DNA of 64,000 bases from Papaver somniferum (lineage: Eukaryota > Streptophyta > Magnoliopsida > Ranunculales > Papaveraceae). Where the stretch lies: positions 1,240,984-1,304,983 of the forward strand of contig NW_020650971.1 of NCBI RefSeq assembly GCF_003573695.1, written 5' to 3'. Each line of letters starts with the position of its first letter. Position 1 is the stretch's first letter. The notes under the pieces are model-generated. The model worked only from the letters and a program-made list of their open reading frames with translations, did no database searches and was not told the DNA's origin. Shown here piece after piece: positions 46,829 to 57,646 of the stretch. The translations under genes and the position numbers were made by a program.

Positions 46829-47455
46829 TGCAAACTTATAATACTTATAGTTCAATTACATCAATAAACATGTAAACTTACAGTACTTGGTAATGCGCAT
46901 CTACTAAAGAGTTAGCCCCCTTTTAACATATTACTATATCGAATTTCTTCAAATGATTTGGAAAACATATCGTTGTTAGCGGCTTGTAATAATTTTTGCT
47001 TAGTATCCTCCAACATCATAAATATTTCAAAATAATGAGATAAATAGAACGCATTTAAATCTTACTCCCAACTAATACCAAAATTACTTTGTTGGAATTT
47101 GCTCTCCATAAACCGAAAAATAATATGTTGTCACTAACTCATTGTACATGTAAATGTGTTGGAGGGTCAGATAAATAAGTAGATGACCAGAAATTTTTTT
47201 ATTTTAACAAAATCATAGATAATATAATGTCAAATAAAATTTTAGAGACTCATGTAATCATTGTGTCTTGTTCCTAGCGTGTGAAACGGGAAAAACCGAA
47301 TCATTAAGCCAAAGATCTATTTGTACTTCATTCACTTCTCGGCTACGCAACAATCTTTCATTTCTGTGAAATGAAGAAAATATGTAAACATGATTCGAAT
47401 TTAGGGGCCAAATGGACGTGAAGCCAAAGAAAATATTTGGATGTTGATTGCCTAA

Positions 47456-48429
47456 TAGGGTGTTTGGCAATCAGAAGCAGAAGTACTTCTGAGAAGACAA
47501 ATTATGGATAAGTTAGTTTGGCTAGGTTACGATACCAGAAGTCAAAGCACCATTTTCATCACCATCATAAACAAATTTATCATAAGCGTACATATAATAA
47601 TAACTATTACAAGATAAAGCCAGACAATGGATTCATTTTATAAAAATATGTTTCACTCAATTTCTATGTTGTTGTTTCAATTGATAAAGTTTTTAAGATC
47701 TGTTACAGGAAGAATTCAAAATTTATATACATAATCAAATTAAAAATCATCCTATGTCGAAAGATCAACCACATCAACTATATAATTTTAGAAACACCAA
47801 CTTCAGTGTTTATTCAATCCGAGCAAACAATTCGTAAAAAAAAAAGTTGGCATGTATGGAAGAACACATAATCTGTATTTGAGTCCATATTTTATATTTG
47901 CAATTTTCCAATAAGATCTACGGTTAGATCAAAACTCCATCAAACATCATCATTAATACAATTTATCCAAAGCCCTAACTAATTATCTAGCTGGTGGACT
48001 TTAATTGATACATGAAACTTCATGTCCCTAATTGTAAATCCAGTTTGCTAAAACATATATTAATGTAAACATATCGTTTGGAATAACGATCTTGATGAGA
48101 ACATATCAATGTAGTGGATTTATGTTATGATTTTGCATCCTAAACCAGAACTGATTTTGAAAATCAAGAGGAGCAAACAAAAGAAGAAGAAAGACTAAGG
48201 ATGCAAAGGAAAGAAATAGGAAGAAGGAGAAAAGATAAAACTTTTATTAGCATGAAAAACGAGGAGAACCAGCTTTTGGAGAAGCAAGAAGCCAAACGTT
48301 TTTGCTTCGTTTCGAAGCAGCTTATCTGCTTTTAAAAGTCGATTCAATTTGACGAATCCAACCTAATTTATAGCTTTTTGACTTATATAAATTGAAAAAT
48401 AACTTCTATGTGCGTTGGCAAACACCTTA
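47456..48429. mobile_element. PIF/Harbinger-like element with TAA target site
   Basis: 974 bp. Inverted termini are TAGGGTGTTTGGCAA and TAAGGTGTTTGCCAA. TAA flanks both sides (47453-47455 and 48430-48432). The paralogue at 55390-55410 reads straight through with a single TAA (GCCTAATG), giving a natural empty site. No transposase, so non-autonomous. Confidence 0.8.
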
Positions 48430-48849
48430 TAATGTCCTCACTATAATGCTCATATTGTATACCTTGACTATTCAATGTTTGTTTGATAAGGTTGAAATCG
48501 ATTTAAGTGTGCTTATATTGTACATGGACTGATGGACATGCCTTGTTACTCCAATTCCAAAGTCATCCATAATATGGTATAGACTGATTTTAATGCATTT
48601 CAATGTGTCTTGGACTTTCGAGTACACTACTACAGAGTACAGTTCACATCTCTGACTTGGTATAGAGTACGTAGACCTGGACCTAGCCAAGTGTCACATA
48701 AATAAGGTTTTTCAAAATTTCAACGTGTTCTGCGCTATATCTGCTAAAGGGGGGTCAATTTACGTTGGGTTTAAAATTCCTCGTGAACCAAGTTCACAAA
48801 ACTGGCAAATTGACTTGCGGCCCTGTCTCTAAGTTATTTTTTTATTTTA

Positions 48850-50095
48850 TTTTTGATGCCCTAGACTAGTGGTACCTAGACTACACCCAAACTCCTTAAA
48901 CTGAAATGGATTTCAGCAATTATATGATTCGAATCCCTATCTCCACGGTAGAAAGGAGCTCAAAAACAAAACAATTGTAATAAATGCAAGTCCTAAATTT
49001 AAAAAGGCGTGGCATGTTGCATGTAACAAAAGAACACGCAATTGGAAGTATCCATATTCATTCACGGATATGGAAAACTGTTCCCATCTTTAGTATCTTG
49101 CTCTTAAAAATGCAAAAAGCCTAAATTACCCCTTTCAAATACTGAATAATTATCTTTTTGTTTCTTTTAATTTTTTTTTTAAATTTTTTCTTTCATTATT
49201 TTCTTTTAACTTTGCTAGTTTGTCTTTTAGTTCTTTTGTTTCTTTTTTAAACTTTTATCCATTTTTCAAAAATTAATTTTTCTTAAAAAGGAATGTTAAA
49301 AATGAATTTTGAAAATAACATTTTTATCAAAAATAAATATCAAAATAAAATATATTTTAAAATACAAGGGCTTATAAGAAAAATTACCTCTAAGATATCC
49401 CACTTTTGTTTTATTATCATATTCCTAATTAAAATGTGTATCCCCAATTGGGCATTCTAACAAAAGGTAAGTAACACCAATTTTGCTTACCAACAAAAAG
49501 AAAGAAAAAGAATCAATTTTTATACCGAACTAGATTTTACATGAATGCAGTAAACAATTCACAAAATTGGTTAAAAAGATCAAAATCAACAATTCCTGGG
49601 TGAAATGGACAGTTAGATTTTGATATTGTTTAAATGGACAAAAATGTAAAAATAGGCAGGATATAACCAGTTTTATCGTGCCCATTTTCAAATATTTTTT
49701 TCTTATTTTTAATTTACACAAGATGTATTCAGTTTCATCCTTGCTATTTTTTAAATTTACTTACTATTTTTTTTTTCCATTTCACCCAAACTATTTTTTA
49801 CTCGTCCATTTGAACCGTGATTTAAAAATATTTGGACAAATGACCCATTTTCCGTAAACAATTTCGGTAAATAAATTCCTACGTGGAGATTTCTCGTATG
49901 TGATAGTGAAACTACTTATGATTCTATGTTTTTGGCTTGTCATCTTCCCAATAAATATATGCTATAAAATACATGATACATCCCCATGGATTTCATGAAT
50001 TTGTCTAATACGAAGTGCAAGAGGTAAGCTTTCAAAAGTTCAAAATCTGAAAAATGAAGAAACCACAAGCCAGATCCCGCAGTCGTTTGTATTTT
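48850..50095. other. Gene-free stretch with two private insertions
   Basis: Compared with 56190-56360 this part is much longer. About 49030-49465 is T-rich filler, and about 49570-49860 holds a block with opposed TTTGGACAAATG / GTCCATTTGAACC words. Neither has clear termini. Confidence 0.35.
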
Positions 50096-50097
50096 TC

Positions 50098-50330
50098 TTT
50101 ATTTAGTTTCCCCTAACATCTGAATCATTCCAAATAGAATAAGTAAATAGAACACTTTTGATCTGCATTCTGCTCTCGATCGGCTCTCAACTAATGTAGA
50201 TGTTATACAAGGCCTTGAGGAATAAAATAAGTAAGTAGAAATAATAGGAAAGTTTTACAGTGTATTTAAATTAACTTATTAATATAACATGTCAAATGAT
50301 ACTTTGAGTCGTGCTAATTGATATATTCAG
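50098..50330 (+). repeat. Dispersed window repeat, copy G
   Basis: TTTAGTTTCCCCTAACATCTGAATCATTCC, AATAAGTAAATAGAACA, AAATAAGTAAGTAGAAATAATAGGAAAGTTT. Close to copy I at 56642. Confidence 0.65.
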
Positions 50331-50905
50331 CGTGTTGCGGACATGTATTGAGTCGTGCTATATAAGACGGTCGTTCGCATAACTCAAAAAATATCGTCGC
50401 ATCTTATTGACCGTTGATGCTTTTTAGAGATGGAAATTTGTAGATCTGAGATTAAGCATAGTTCCAATATATAAGGAATATTTTTATATTCAATAACCAT
50501 CCATATGCTATATCAATTTTTCTTTCGGTCCTTCATTCATTAAAATCGTTTCGATTCTCTTCTCCTCTCCACTTTCCAGCACCGTAAAAACTATAAACCC
50601 TAATTCCAAATAAACACCAACTCTCACCCAGTTTCAGCAAACCTTAAAACTACATTTAATCATCTTGTTTTTTTTTTGTTTTCTTTACTAAAAGCTAACT
50701 GATGCATTATATTATGATTAATAAAATGACCGATCAAAAAAATCACCCTGAGTAATACATCTGAAAATAAAAAGTGTGATTATGGGATTTCACGGATTTG
50801 TTATTGTCGATACTTGGTAATTCCACATCAAAGAATTATGTTATCCACGAAATGATTTAAGACAAACATTTGCATTATGGACGTATACTATCTAATACAA
50901 ACCCA

Positions 50906-50932
50906 GAAGTTTTTTTTTTTTTTTTTTTTTTT
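50906..50932. repeat. Poly-T run
   Basis: Uninterrupted T tract of over 20 bases in gene-free DNA. Possibly the tail of an unrecognised retroposon on the minus strand. Confidence 0.6.
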
Positions 50933-51146
50933 ACGTCATTGAAGTTATCAACGATAAACATAAACCATAGTTGAAATACATCAAAATCCAAAACCATAGC
51001 ACTTGCCCTCCTTTCGATCGCTAAGATTTAACTAACCCTATGTTCATTTGTTTCTCCATCCCCGCGCACAGCCGCGTGACAGCAGGACTCAACATATTAA
51101 TCAATTTCAAAGGTTCATTTTAGTTTCGAAACAAAATAGGTATACT

Positions 51147-51704
51147 TAGAGGTGTAAAACGTGTCGGCCCAACACAACACAACCCACGAAATCACGTGTT
51201 TAGTGTGCTATGTGTCGTGTTGTGCCGGAGATTATGACGTGTCGTGCTAGAAGACGTGTTGTGCTGGGCTGTGACAGAAAAATAAACGTGATGCGTCGTG
51301 CTGTGTTGTACCGGGTACATTTGTTTTATATTTTTTCAATATAAATTTTTTTCTGAATATTTAGGTATTATATGTGTTATTATGAAAATAAGTCAACATA
51401 ACGATAATAAAATGTCAATAATTGGCTAGAATAAAGACTTTTTATGTGAAATATACACAAAATGTGATGTATTGTGCCATGTTTAGTAGTATTTTATACC
51501 TATTATGACGTGCTTTCTTAACGTGTTGTGTTGTGCCGTACCACGTGCTGGGCTGAGCTACTGTGCCAATTAGTCAAATCCAGCACGTCCCATTTAACTA
51601 ACGTGTTGTGCCGTACTGGGTTAAGTCACGTGTTAGGCTGGGTTGTGCTCAAGTTTTAGCTTGCTGGCTGGGCTCGTGCTGGCAACGCTCAATTTACACC
51701 TCTA
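51147..51704. mobile_element. hAT-like MITE
   Basis: 558 bp. Both ends read TAGAGGTGTAAA (12-bp perfect inverted repeat). Flanks GGTATACT and GGTATACG (51139-51146, 51705-51712) match at 7 of 8 bases. The paralogous site at 57039-57055 reads AAATAGGTATACACCAATCC without the element, an empty site. The interior is filled with GTGTTGTGC/GCACAACAC words. Relatives at 58706-59240 and 62671-63348. Confidence 0.8.
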
Positions 51705-51908
51705 GGTATACGCCGATCCAAACAGACATTCAAAACAAAAAGAATGAGTAGAGAGACAGAGAGATCCAGAGTCAGATATGACTCTGACAGACTAACTGAA
51801 ATTCATTAACTTACTTTCCAGAAAATCATGCTTAGAACAGAAGCCGCTATAAATATATGGGACAAGATGTAGCACTCCTCCCCGGATTAACAGGATGCTT
51901 TTGTGTGA

Positions 51909-52518
51909 TTAGAGCAACTGCAATGGACGAGTAAACCCAAATTTTCAGTCGAGTGGGCTGGCGTAGTGGGACGGACCATCGATCAAAATTTGATCAAAGA
52001 GTAAAATCCAGACCAAATTTGGTCTGCGATCAAGACCAAATCCAAATATAGTCGGGCGTTGATATAATCTCCGCTACACATCGGGCGTTGATATAATCTC
52101 CGCCATTCATCGGGCGTTGATATAATGTCCTCTACACAAGGGGCGTTGATATAATGTACGCCTGAAACGGGGCGTTGATTAAATGTACGCCCGATGGGGC
52201 GTTCATAAACTTAACGCGCGAAATGGGGCGTTCATATACTTAACGCCCCACTCCATTTTCAACTTCACAATTTATGAAACTTGCATGGGGCGGGCTTTAT
52301 ACCTCCGCCCCATTTTTTTTTTTTTTTTTTTTTCTGAAGCGTATATTATACCAACGCCTCACTTGGGCGTTATCTTTACCAACGCCTGATCCCAGGCGTA
52401 ATATTTATCAACGCGCGACCAAATATACTCTTTTCCCACTACGCCACATGACGGACTAAACCCAAATTTGGTCTTTTTTTTAGTCTTTGGTTATACTCGC
52501 ACCACTGTGGACGCTCTT
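51909..52518. mobile_element. Motif-array element 1: GGGCGTT hairpin minisatellite
   Basis: Ends carry inverted repeats built on AGAGC..CTGCAATGG/CCACTGTGG.CGCTCT. After AGTAAACCCAAA-type arms, 52052-52255 is a tandem array with an exact period of 29 bp in its first five units, each starting CGGGGCGTTGATATAAT with variants. From 52340 units take the form GGGCGTT...AACGCC, small hairpins (e.g. GGCGTTATCTTTACCAACGCC split as arms GGCGTT/AACGCC). It contains a 20+ T run at 52313-52333. No ORF. It abuts element 2, sharing CTCTTAGAG. Confidence 0.65.
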
Positions 52519-53651
52519 AGAGTAACCGCAGTGGACGAGTATAACCAAATTTAAAGTAAAAAACCCAGACTCAGTGGAACGGAGTATCGACTAAATCCAG
52601 ACCATCGATTAAACCCCAGAGTATATTTGGTCCGGGACCAAGACCAAACCCAAATATAATCGAGCGTTGATATAATCTCCGTTTCTCAACGGGCGCTTGT
52701 ATAGAGTTCGCCCCACGACTAGGCGGCCATATAAACTACGCCCCAACGAAACGTTGTAAACTGTACGCCCGATGGAGCGTTTGCTGAGTTGTTCGCCTGG
52801 AATCAGGCGTTGATATACCAACCGCCCCATTCAAACGGAGGTAAAGTTTACGCTCAACAACATGTGTTGATATAGTATACGCCCCGCAAACAGAGATAAA
52901 GTGTACGCCTGGCGTCAAGCGGAGATATATAAACGCCCAAATCAGGCGTTGGTTAAAGCTTCCGCTCGTTAATCAAAACATTTTAGCATGACCATTGCAT
53001 CAAAAATGGCATGCAAATATTAGGAAAGCCAACTAACAACCCTCACACACAAAATTTACCTTACACATAAATCACCAACAACTACTACCACACACACAAG
53101 AAAAGTAAGTTGCCTGGAAGTTGTCACTGAAAATCTCAAATCCATATAATTTGCCTCATAATTCGATCAAGTCAAGTCCAAGTCCTTTTGCATTGACTTT
53201 AGCCATAACAGTAAATCAATGAGCTCTAAGTCAATTAACCCAAGTCCAACCATCATTTAGGCGTTGATTATACATCCTCCCGGCTTCGGGCGGATTCTTT
53301 ACGTGCGTCCCATGGGGCGTTGATTTTACATCCGCCTTCCTTCTTGCGGTGACTTTATGCACGCCCCATGGTGCGTTGATATATACCAACGCCCGTTCGT
53401 CGAGCGTAAACTTTAATTACGCCCCACATTGGGCGTAAACTTTACCAACGTCCCACACCGAGCGTTATCTTTATCAACGCATGAATGGGGCGCACTTTAT
53501 ACCACCGCTCCATAACGAAACGTTGATTATAACCCCGCCCGATTAAATATAGTCGTCGCCCACTACGTCACACCACGGACTAAACTAAAGTTTTGTCGCC
53601 GATTTTACTCTTTAGTCTTTGATTTTAGTCGCACCACTGTGGATGCTCTAA
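52519..53651. mobile_element. Motif-array element 2: same family, larger
   Basis: Begins AGAGTAACCGCAGTGGACGAG and ends CACCACTGTGGATGCTCT, the same termini as element 1. Degenerate GGGCGTTGATATA and TA..ACGCCC units occupy 52660-52965 and 53258-53560. They are separated by about 290 bp without the motif (52980-53257), perhaps an insertion. Same orientation as element 1, so the two lie head to tail. Confidence 0.65.
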
Positions 53652-54092
53652 GAACCTCCCATAATTAGTAACCCATGTAGAAGCAATGATGTAAACACAG
53701 TTGGCATTTCCTTGTATATGAAGATGAGTTTGGGGTGCATCAAATGCATTTCTTCTCGTTTATCTGAAATTTGAGCTTTATTTTATTGAAATCGTGATTT
53801 ACAAAAAGCTAATTTCAGTTTTGCTGTACAGATATTGTGACGGATAAATGCTTTTTTAGTCACCATATAGAAGGCCTCTTAAAGTCTGGCCGATAAAATT
53901 GTGGCGGTATCTTTTTGGGTTTGTGGGAATTTCCTTCAAAACGGCTACAATTTAGAAGGCAAGAACTCTTTGAAGATGAAAATAGGTTTCAATCCAATGA
54001 AGACGTTTTTTTTTGTTAAGTAGGTATATATTTTGCTTTCCTACAGCTTATTAGCTTTTAGCATTTAACAAGGGTATGAAAATCTTATAACC
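53652..54092. other. Gene-free stretch, probable intron or flank of the 54-kb exon
   Basis: T-rich with no ORF. It ends in a strong acceptor (TTTTTCCAG at 54118-54126) that opens the exon listed next. Confidence 0.4.
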
Positions 54093-54126
54093 TTGAATTC
54101 TTCTGTTTTTCGGAAATTTTTCCAGG

Positions 54127-54458
54127 GATTTGAAGAAGGGATTGAAGTTCCGGTAATGGGTGTTAAATATTGGCCACAATTTGTTGAAGCAAGAACCATG
54201 ATTTCATCAGATGATGTTGCTGATGCTGTTGTAAATCTCATTGTTGTTGCTTCTCATACTACTACTACGATGATTAATACTGATCCCAAGATTGATAATG
54301 AGATGACCGACTCCATTTTGCTTGATTTACCCAACAGCTTCATGTCCGAATACCCTTGGGAGAACATAGAAACAGGGATTCAAATAGGCTATTGTAACAG
54401 GCCTAACATAATAACTGTGAACCCATTAATAGGTCACAATCATAAGAAACTTTATTGA
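54127..54458 (+). pseudogene. Orphan 3' exon of an unrecognised host gene
   Basis: After the acceptor TTTTTCCAG the frame GFEEGIEVPVMGVKYWPQFV, EARTMISSDDVADAVVNLIV continues to a TGA at 54458, about 110 codons. The VKYWP and DDVADAVVNLI pieces faintly recall the C-terminal part of NAD(P)-binding short-chain dehydrogenases, but I would not assign that family. No earlier exons are seen within 1 kb, where the minisatellite elements lie. A shorter copy with a premature stop is at 25769. Probably a remnant left after duplication. It could still be a last exon if upstream exons lie further away. Confidence 0.45.
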
Positions 54459-55699
54459 AACAGGGATCATAGGATGCATCCCTTTATAGTCTAGCTACAT
54501 ACACTTCTAGTAATTAGAAGTTCTACAAGACAACACAGTGATGCTCACAGTAAAAGAACAAGTAAACCGTTTAGAAAAACATATGCCCCATGGATTTTGA
54601 AACTTGAGCACCCTTTAGTCATCAAATTGGCTTCACTCTTTAGAAATCAAAATATAAAGTTTGTTTTTACATGAACATCCAACTTCTTAAATTAATCTCT
54701 TTCCAGCTTTCATCATAGTTAGATTTTTCTTCATGCATCATCCACCAAAGGATCCTTGCAGTTCAATTCACAGGAAACATCATTTGTACTGTCATCAGTC
54801 ATCACATGTGTCTTCACATGGTATCCTTTAGCAGCGTCATGGAGTTCACTTACACGTCCATGATTTGAAACTCATCCTGCTGTCAGCTGTTTCGGTGGAT
54901 TTTACCCTTCCGGTCCGCAAGAAACAGAATAATCATTTCAAATATATTAGTTTCCTCTAACATTTCAAGTTAATAAGGAGACAAATAGAATGCATTTCAA
55001 TCTTAATCTCCACTAATACCAAAATTATTTTGTTTGAATTTTCTCTCCAAAAAAAACTAACCAAAAATTAATATTTTGTCACTATCTCATTGTTCATATA
55101 AATGTCTTAGATGGTAAGATAAATAAGTAGATGACCAAAAATTTTCATTTTAATAAACAAAATCATAAGAATAGAATGTCACACGAAATTTTGGTAACTC
55201 GCATAATCGTTGTGTCTTGAGCCTAGCGTGTGAGAAACAGGAAAAACTGAACCATTAAGACAAAGATCTATTTGTACTCCAATGACTTCTCCGCTACACA
55301 ACATATCTTTTGTTACTGTGAAATGAAGTAAACACGATTCGAATTTAGGGGCCAAATGGATGTGAAACCAAAGAAAATATTTGGATTTTAATTGCCTAAT
55401 GTTCTCACTATAATGCTTATATTGTATACCTCGACTGTCCACTGTTTGTTTGATAAGGTTGAAATCGATTTAAGTCTGCTGAAGAATAAGGTCATAAATG
55501 TAAGGGCTGTGTACATGGACATGTCTTATTACTCCAATTCCATTTCCAATTCCAAAATCATATTTAATATGTATGGTATATAGACTGGTTTTAATGCACT
55601 TCAATGTGTCTTAGACTTTAGAGTACACTACTGCGGACTATAGTTCACATCTCTGACTTGGTATAGAATCTGTAGACCTGGACCTAGCCAAATGTCATA

Positions 55700-56067
55700 C
55701 TTCCTCTGTCGTACTATTAGATGACCTTGATTAAGTTAACAAAATTTTTAAAATAAGGAAATGAAGGAGTATTTTTGAGTATCTTTTACAATTATACTCT
55801 TATGGATAATAACAAGTAAAATTTAGAAATAATTTATCTCTCAAATTATACCACGGATGTTCGCAAACCTTATATCATTGAAAAGCATATTAAAACACCT
55901 ATACAACGAATATAAATATGTCTATCAAATTATGCATATTTCTTATACTAACAATAATCAATTAAAAAGGTAATTTTTGAAATATCTTATTATTTAGTGA
56001 TATAGGTCATCTATTATGGCACAAAATCTAAAAATAAATACATCAAATAATAGTGGAACGTAGGGAG
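55700..56067. mobile_element. Stowaway-like MITE
   Basis: 368 bp flanked by TA (55698-55699, 56068-56069). Ends CTTCCTCTGT and, on the other strand, CTCCCTACGT, variants of the plant CTCCCTCCGT terminus. A second inner pair, TAGATGACC, is at both sides. Absent from the paralogue near 48703 (GTCACATAAATAAGG). Confidence 0.75.
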
Positions 56068-56804
56068 TACATAATAAAGGTCCTCTAATGCGTTGCACAG
56101 TAAATTCCACATCCGCTAAAGGGGATCAACTTACGGTGGGGTGTAAAATTCCTCGTGAACCAAGTTAACCGAACTGGCAAATCGATTTGCAAGACTAGGT
56201 TATAAGCTCAAAAACAAAAACAAAAATGTAGATAAACCAAGTCCTAAAATAGAGAAGGCGTGGCGTGGCATGGCATGACGCATGTGATAAAAGGCAAGTA
56301 ACATCAGTTTTTATTACCAAAATAGATTTTACATAATTACCATAGTTTGTAAACAGCTTTGACAATTTGTGCAAGTAAAATCTCTCGTGTGGGATAGTGA
56401 AACTACTTGTAATTCTATGGTTTTAGCTTGCCGTCTTCCCAATATGGCATATATAAATATACAAGTGAATGAGTGGTGTCTGGATTCTCCTCTCCGTAAC
56501 ATTCATGTTAAATTACTAGAGGGAGTAAACCATGAAAACTCCTGATTTTCTTCACAATGGAATTTTCTTTCTTGCTTCGAAGAAAATAAAGAAATAAAGA
56601 AAATGAATAAATGATACATCCATAACCGGGTTTTCTTGGTTGATTTTTTTATTTAGTTTCCTCTAACATTTAAATCATTCCAAAACAAGAAGTAAACAGA
56701 ACATATCTTGATTTAACATGAAATTAGTAGGTGTTGTTATACGGACCCAAAAAATAAGATAAATAAATAGATATAACAGGAAAGTTTTTCAATGTAATTA
56801 AATA

Positions 56805-56838
56805 CTACCTCCGTCCCGTTATAATGAGACGGAGGGAG
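56805..56838. mobile_element. 34-bp micro-Stowaway
   Basis: Only two Stowaway termini remain back to back: CTACCTCCGTCCC, an 8-base centre, then GAGACGGAGGGAG, flanked by TA. The paralogue near 50275 lacks it. Probably an internal-deletion derivative or excision scar. Confidence 0.7.
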
Positions 56839-57408
56839 TATTAAATAAATTTGTTAGTATAACAAGTTAAATGAAATCTCGATGATTCATATATTTACCC
56901 GGCTTGTCCCGAACATATTAATCGGTTTCAAAAGTCCATTTGTACTCCAACTACACACTTTTAATCAGTTTCCAAAGCCATGTGAAATAGGGAAAATAAA
57001 TTAAATAATTAAACATGATTTTAGTTTCGTACGAAATAGGTATACACCAATCCAAACAGCCACTCAATATAAAAAGATCAAAATGCTAAAATTGGGACAA
57101 ATAATATAGGCCAAATGCTGAATAATAAATTCATACCTTTGCTAATTCCTTTTTCGTCTCGTTACCAATCCTAATGTTAGGACCGTTCGAATCCTCACCA
57201 TTCAGATTATGCCACGTATTGTCCCAAATCTGGACCAACCCTTGTTTTCCCGTTGTAGCAAGGTCGAAACATAAAGAATGAGAAGAGAGACAGAGAAATT
57301 CAGACTCAATATGAAAATGACAAACTGACTAAAATTCATTAACTTTCATCTTCACCCGAACATCCAATTTCTTAAACTGACATGCTTTTTCTAGCTTTCA
57401 TCATACCA

Positions 57409-57632
57409 TGGTTGGGCAGACCCAGTGCGCCTATGTAGTGGCTCACGTTTTTGGCGCCTAGGTCGCTTTATTAGCGAGGCTGCACACCTTGTGCGCCTGG
57501 GAGACCCGAGCGCCAAGATGGCCAAAATTGGAAGCAGGTAATGGAGTTCAGCATCTCCGCTGAAGATATCGAGGGATCTTGATTGTTTTGCTTCCCTACG
57601 GTGAAGACTTAGACAACACCAATAAGAGTTGA
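57409..57632. other. GC-rich block of unknown origin
   Basis: Contrasts in base composition with its AT-rich surroundings. Contains GTGCGCCT twice, GGCGCCTAGG and TTTATTAGCGAGGC. It lies exactly between the end of segment copy 2 and the RTE insertion site. No ORF, pol III boxes or terminal repeats found. Confidence 0.35.
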
Positions 57633-57646
57633 TGGAGCAATAGATG

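Larger units (their letters stand above)
46985..51830 (+). repeat. Ancestral segment copy 1 (right part)
   Basis: Direct, colinear copy of 54945-57360 after removing insertions. Matching landmarks: GATCTATTTGTACT, GATTCGAATTTAGGGGCCAA, CACTATAATGCT.ATATTGTATACC, AAAATTCCTCGTGAACCAAG, GATAGTGAAACTACTT, CAAACAG.CA.TCAA and ACTGA.ATTCATTAACTT. Insertions private to this copy are 47456-48429, about 49030-49465, about 49570-49860 and 51147-51704. The first 270 bp are copy F of the dispersed family; copy G is at 50098-50330. Confidence 0.75.
54945..57360 (+). repeat. Ancestral segment copy 2
   Basis: Colinear direct paralogue of 46985-51830. Together with 54279-54845, the paralogue of 25769-26300, it represents the shorter version of the segment. 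Private insertions are the Stowaway-like MITEs at 55700-56067 and 56805-56838. Copy H of the dispersed family is at 54955-55200 and copy I at 56642-56900. Confidence 0.75.

Noticed and set aside
26630..46850. Target-site duplication of the outer LINE
   Set aside because: No shared word found between the sequence left of the T-run and right of 46828; the 5' end may be rearranged.
53641..53660. Target-site duplication around the hairpin-minisatellite pair
   Set aside because: Flanks outside 51909 and 53651 do not match at any plausible length.
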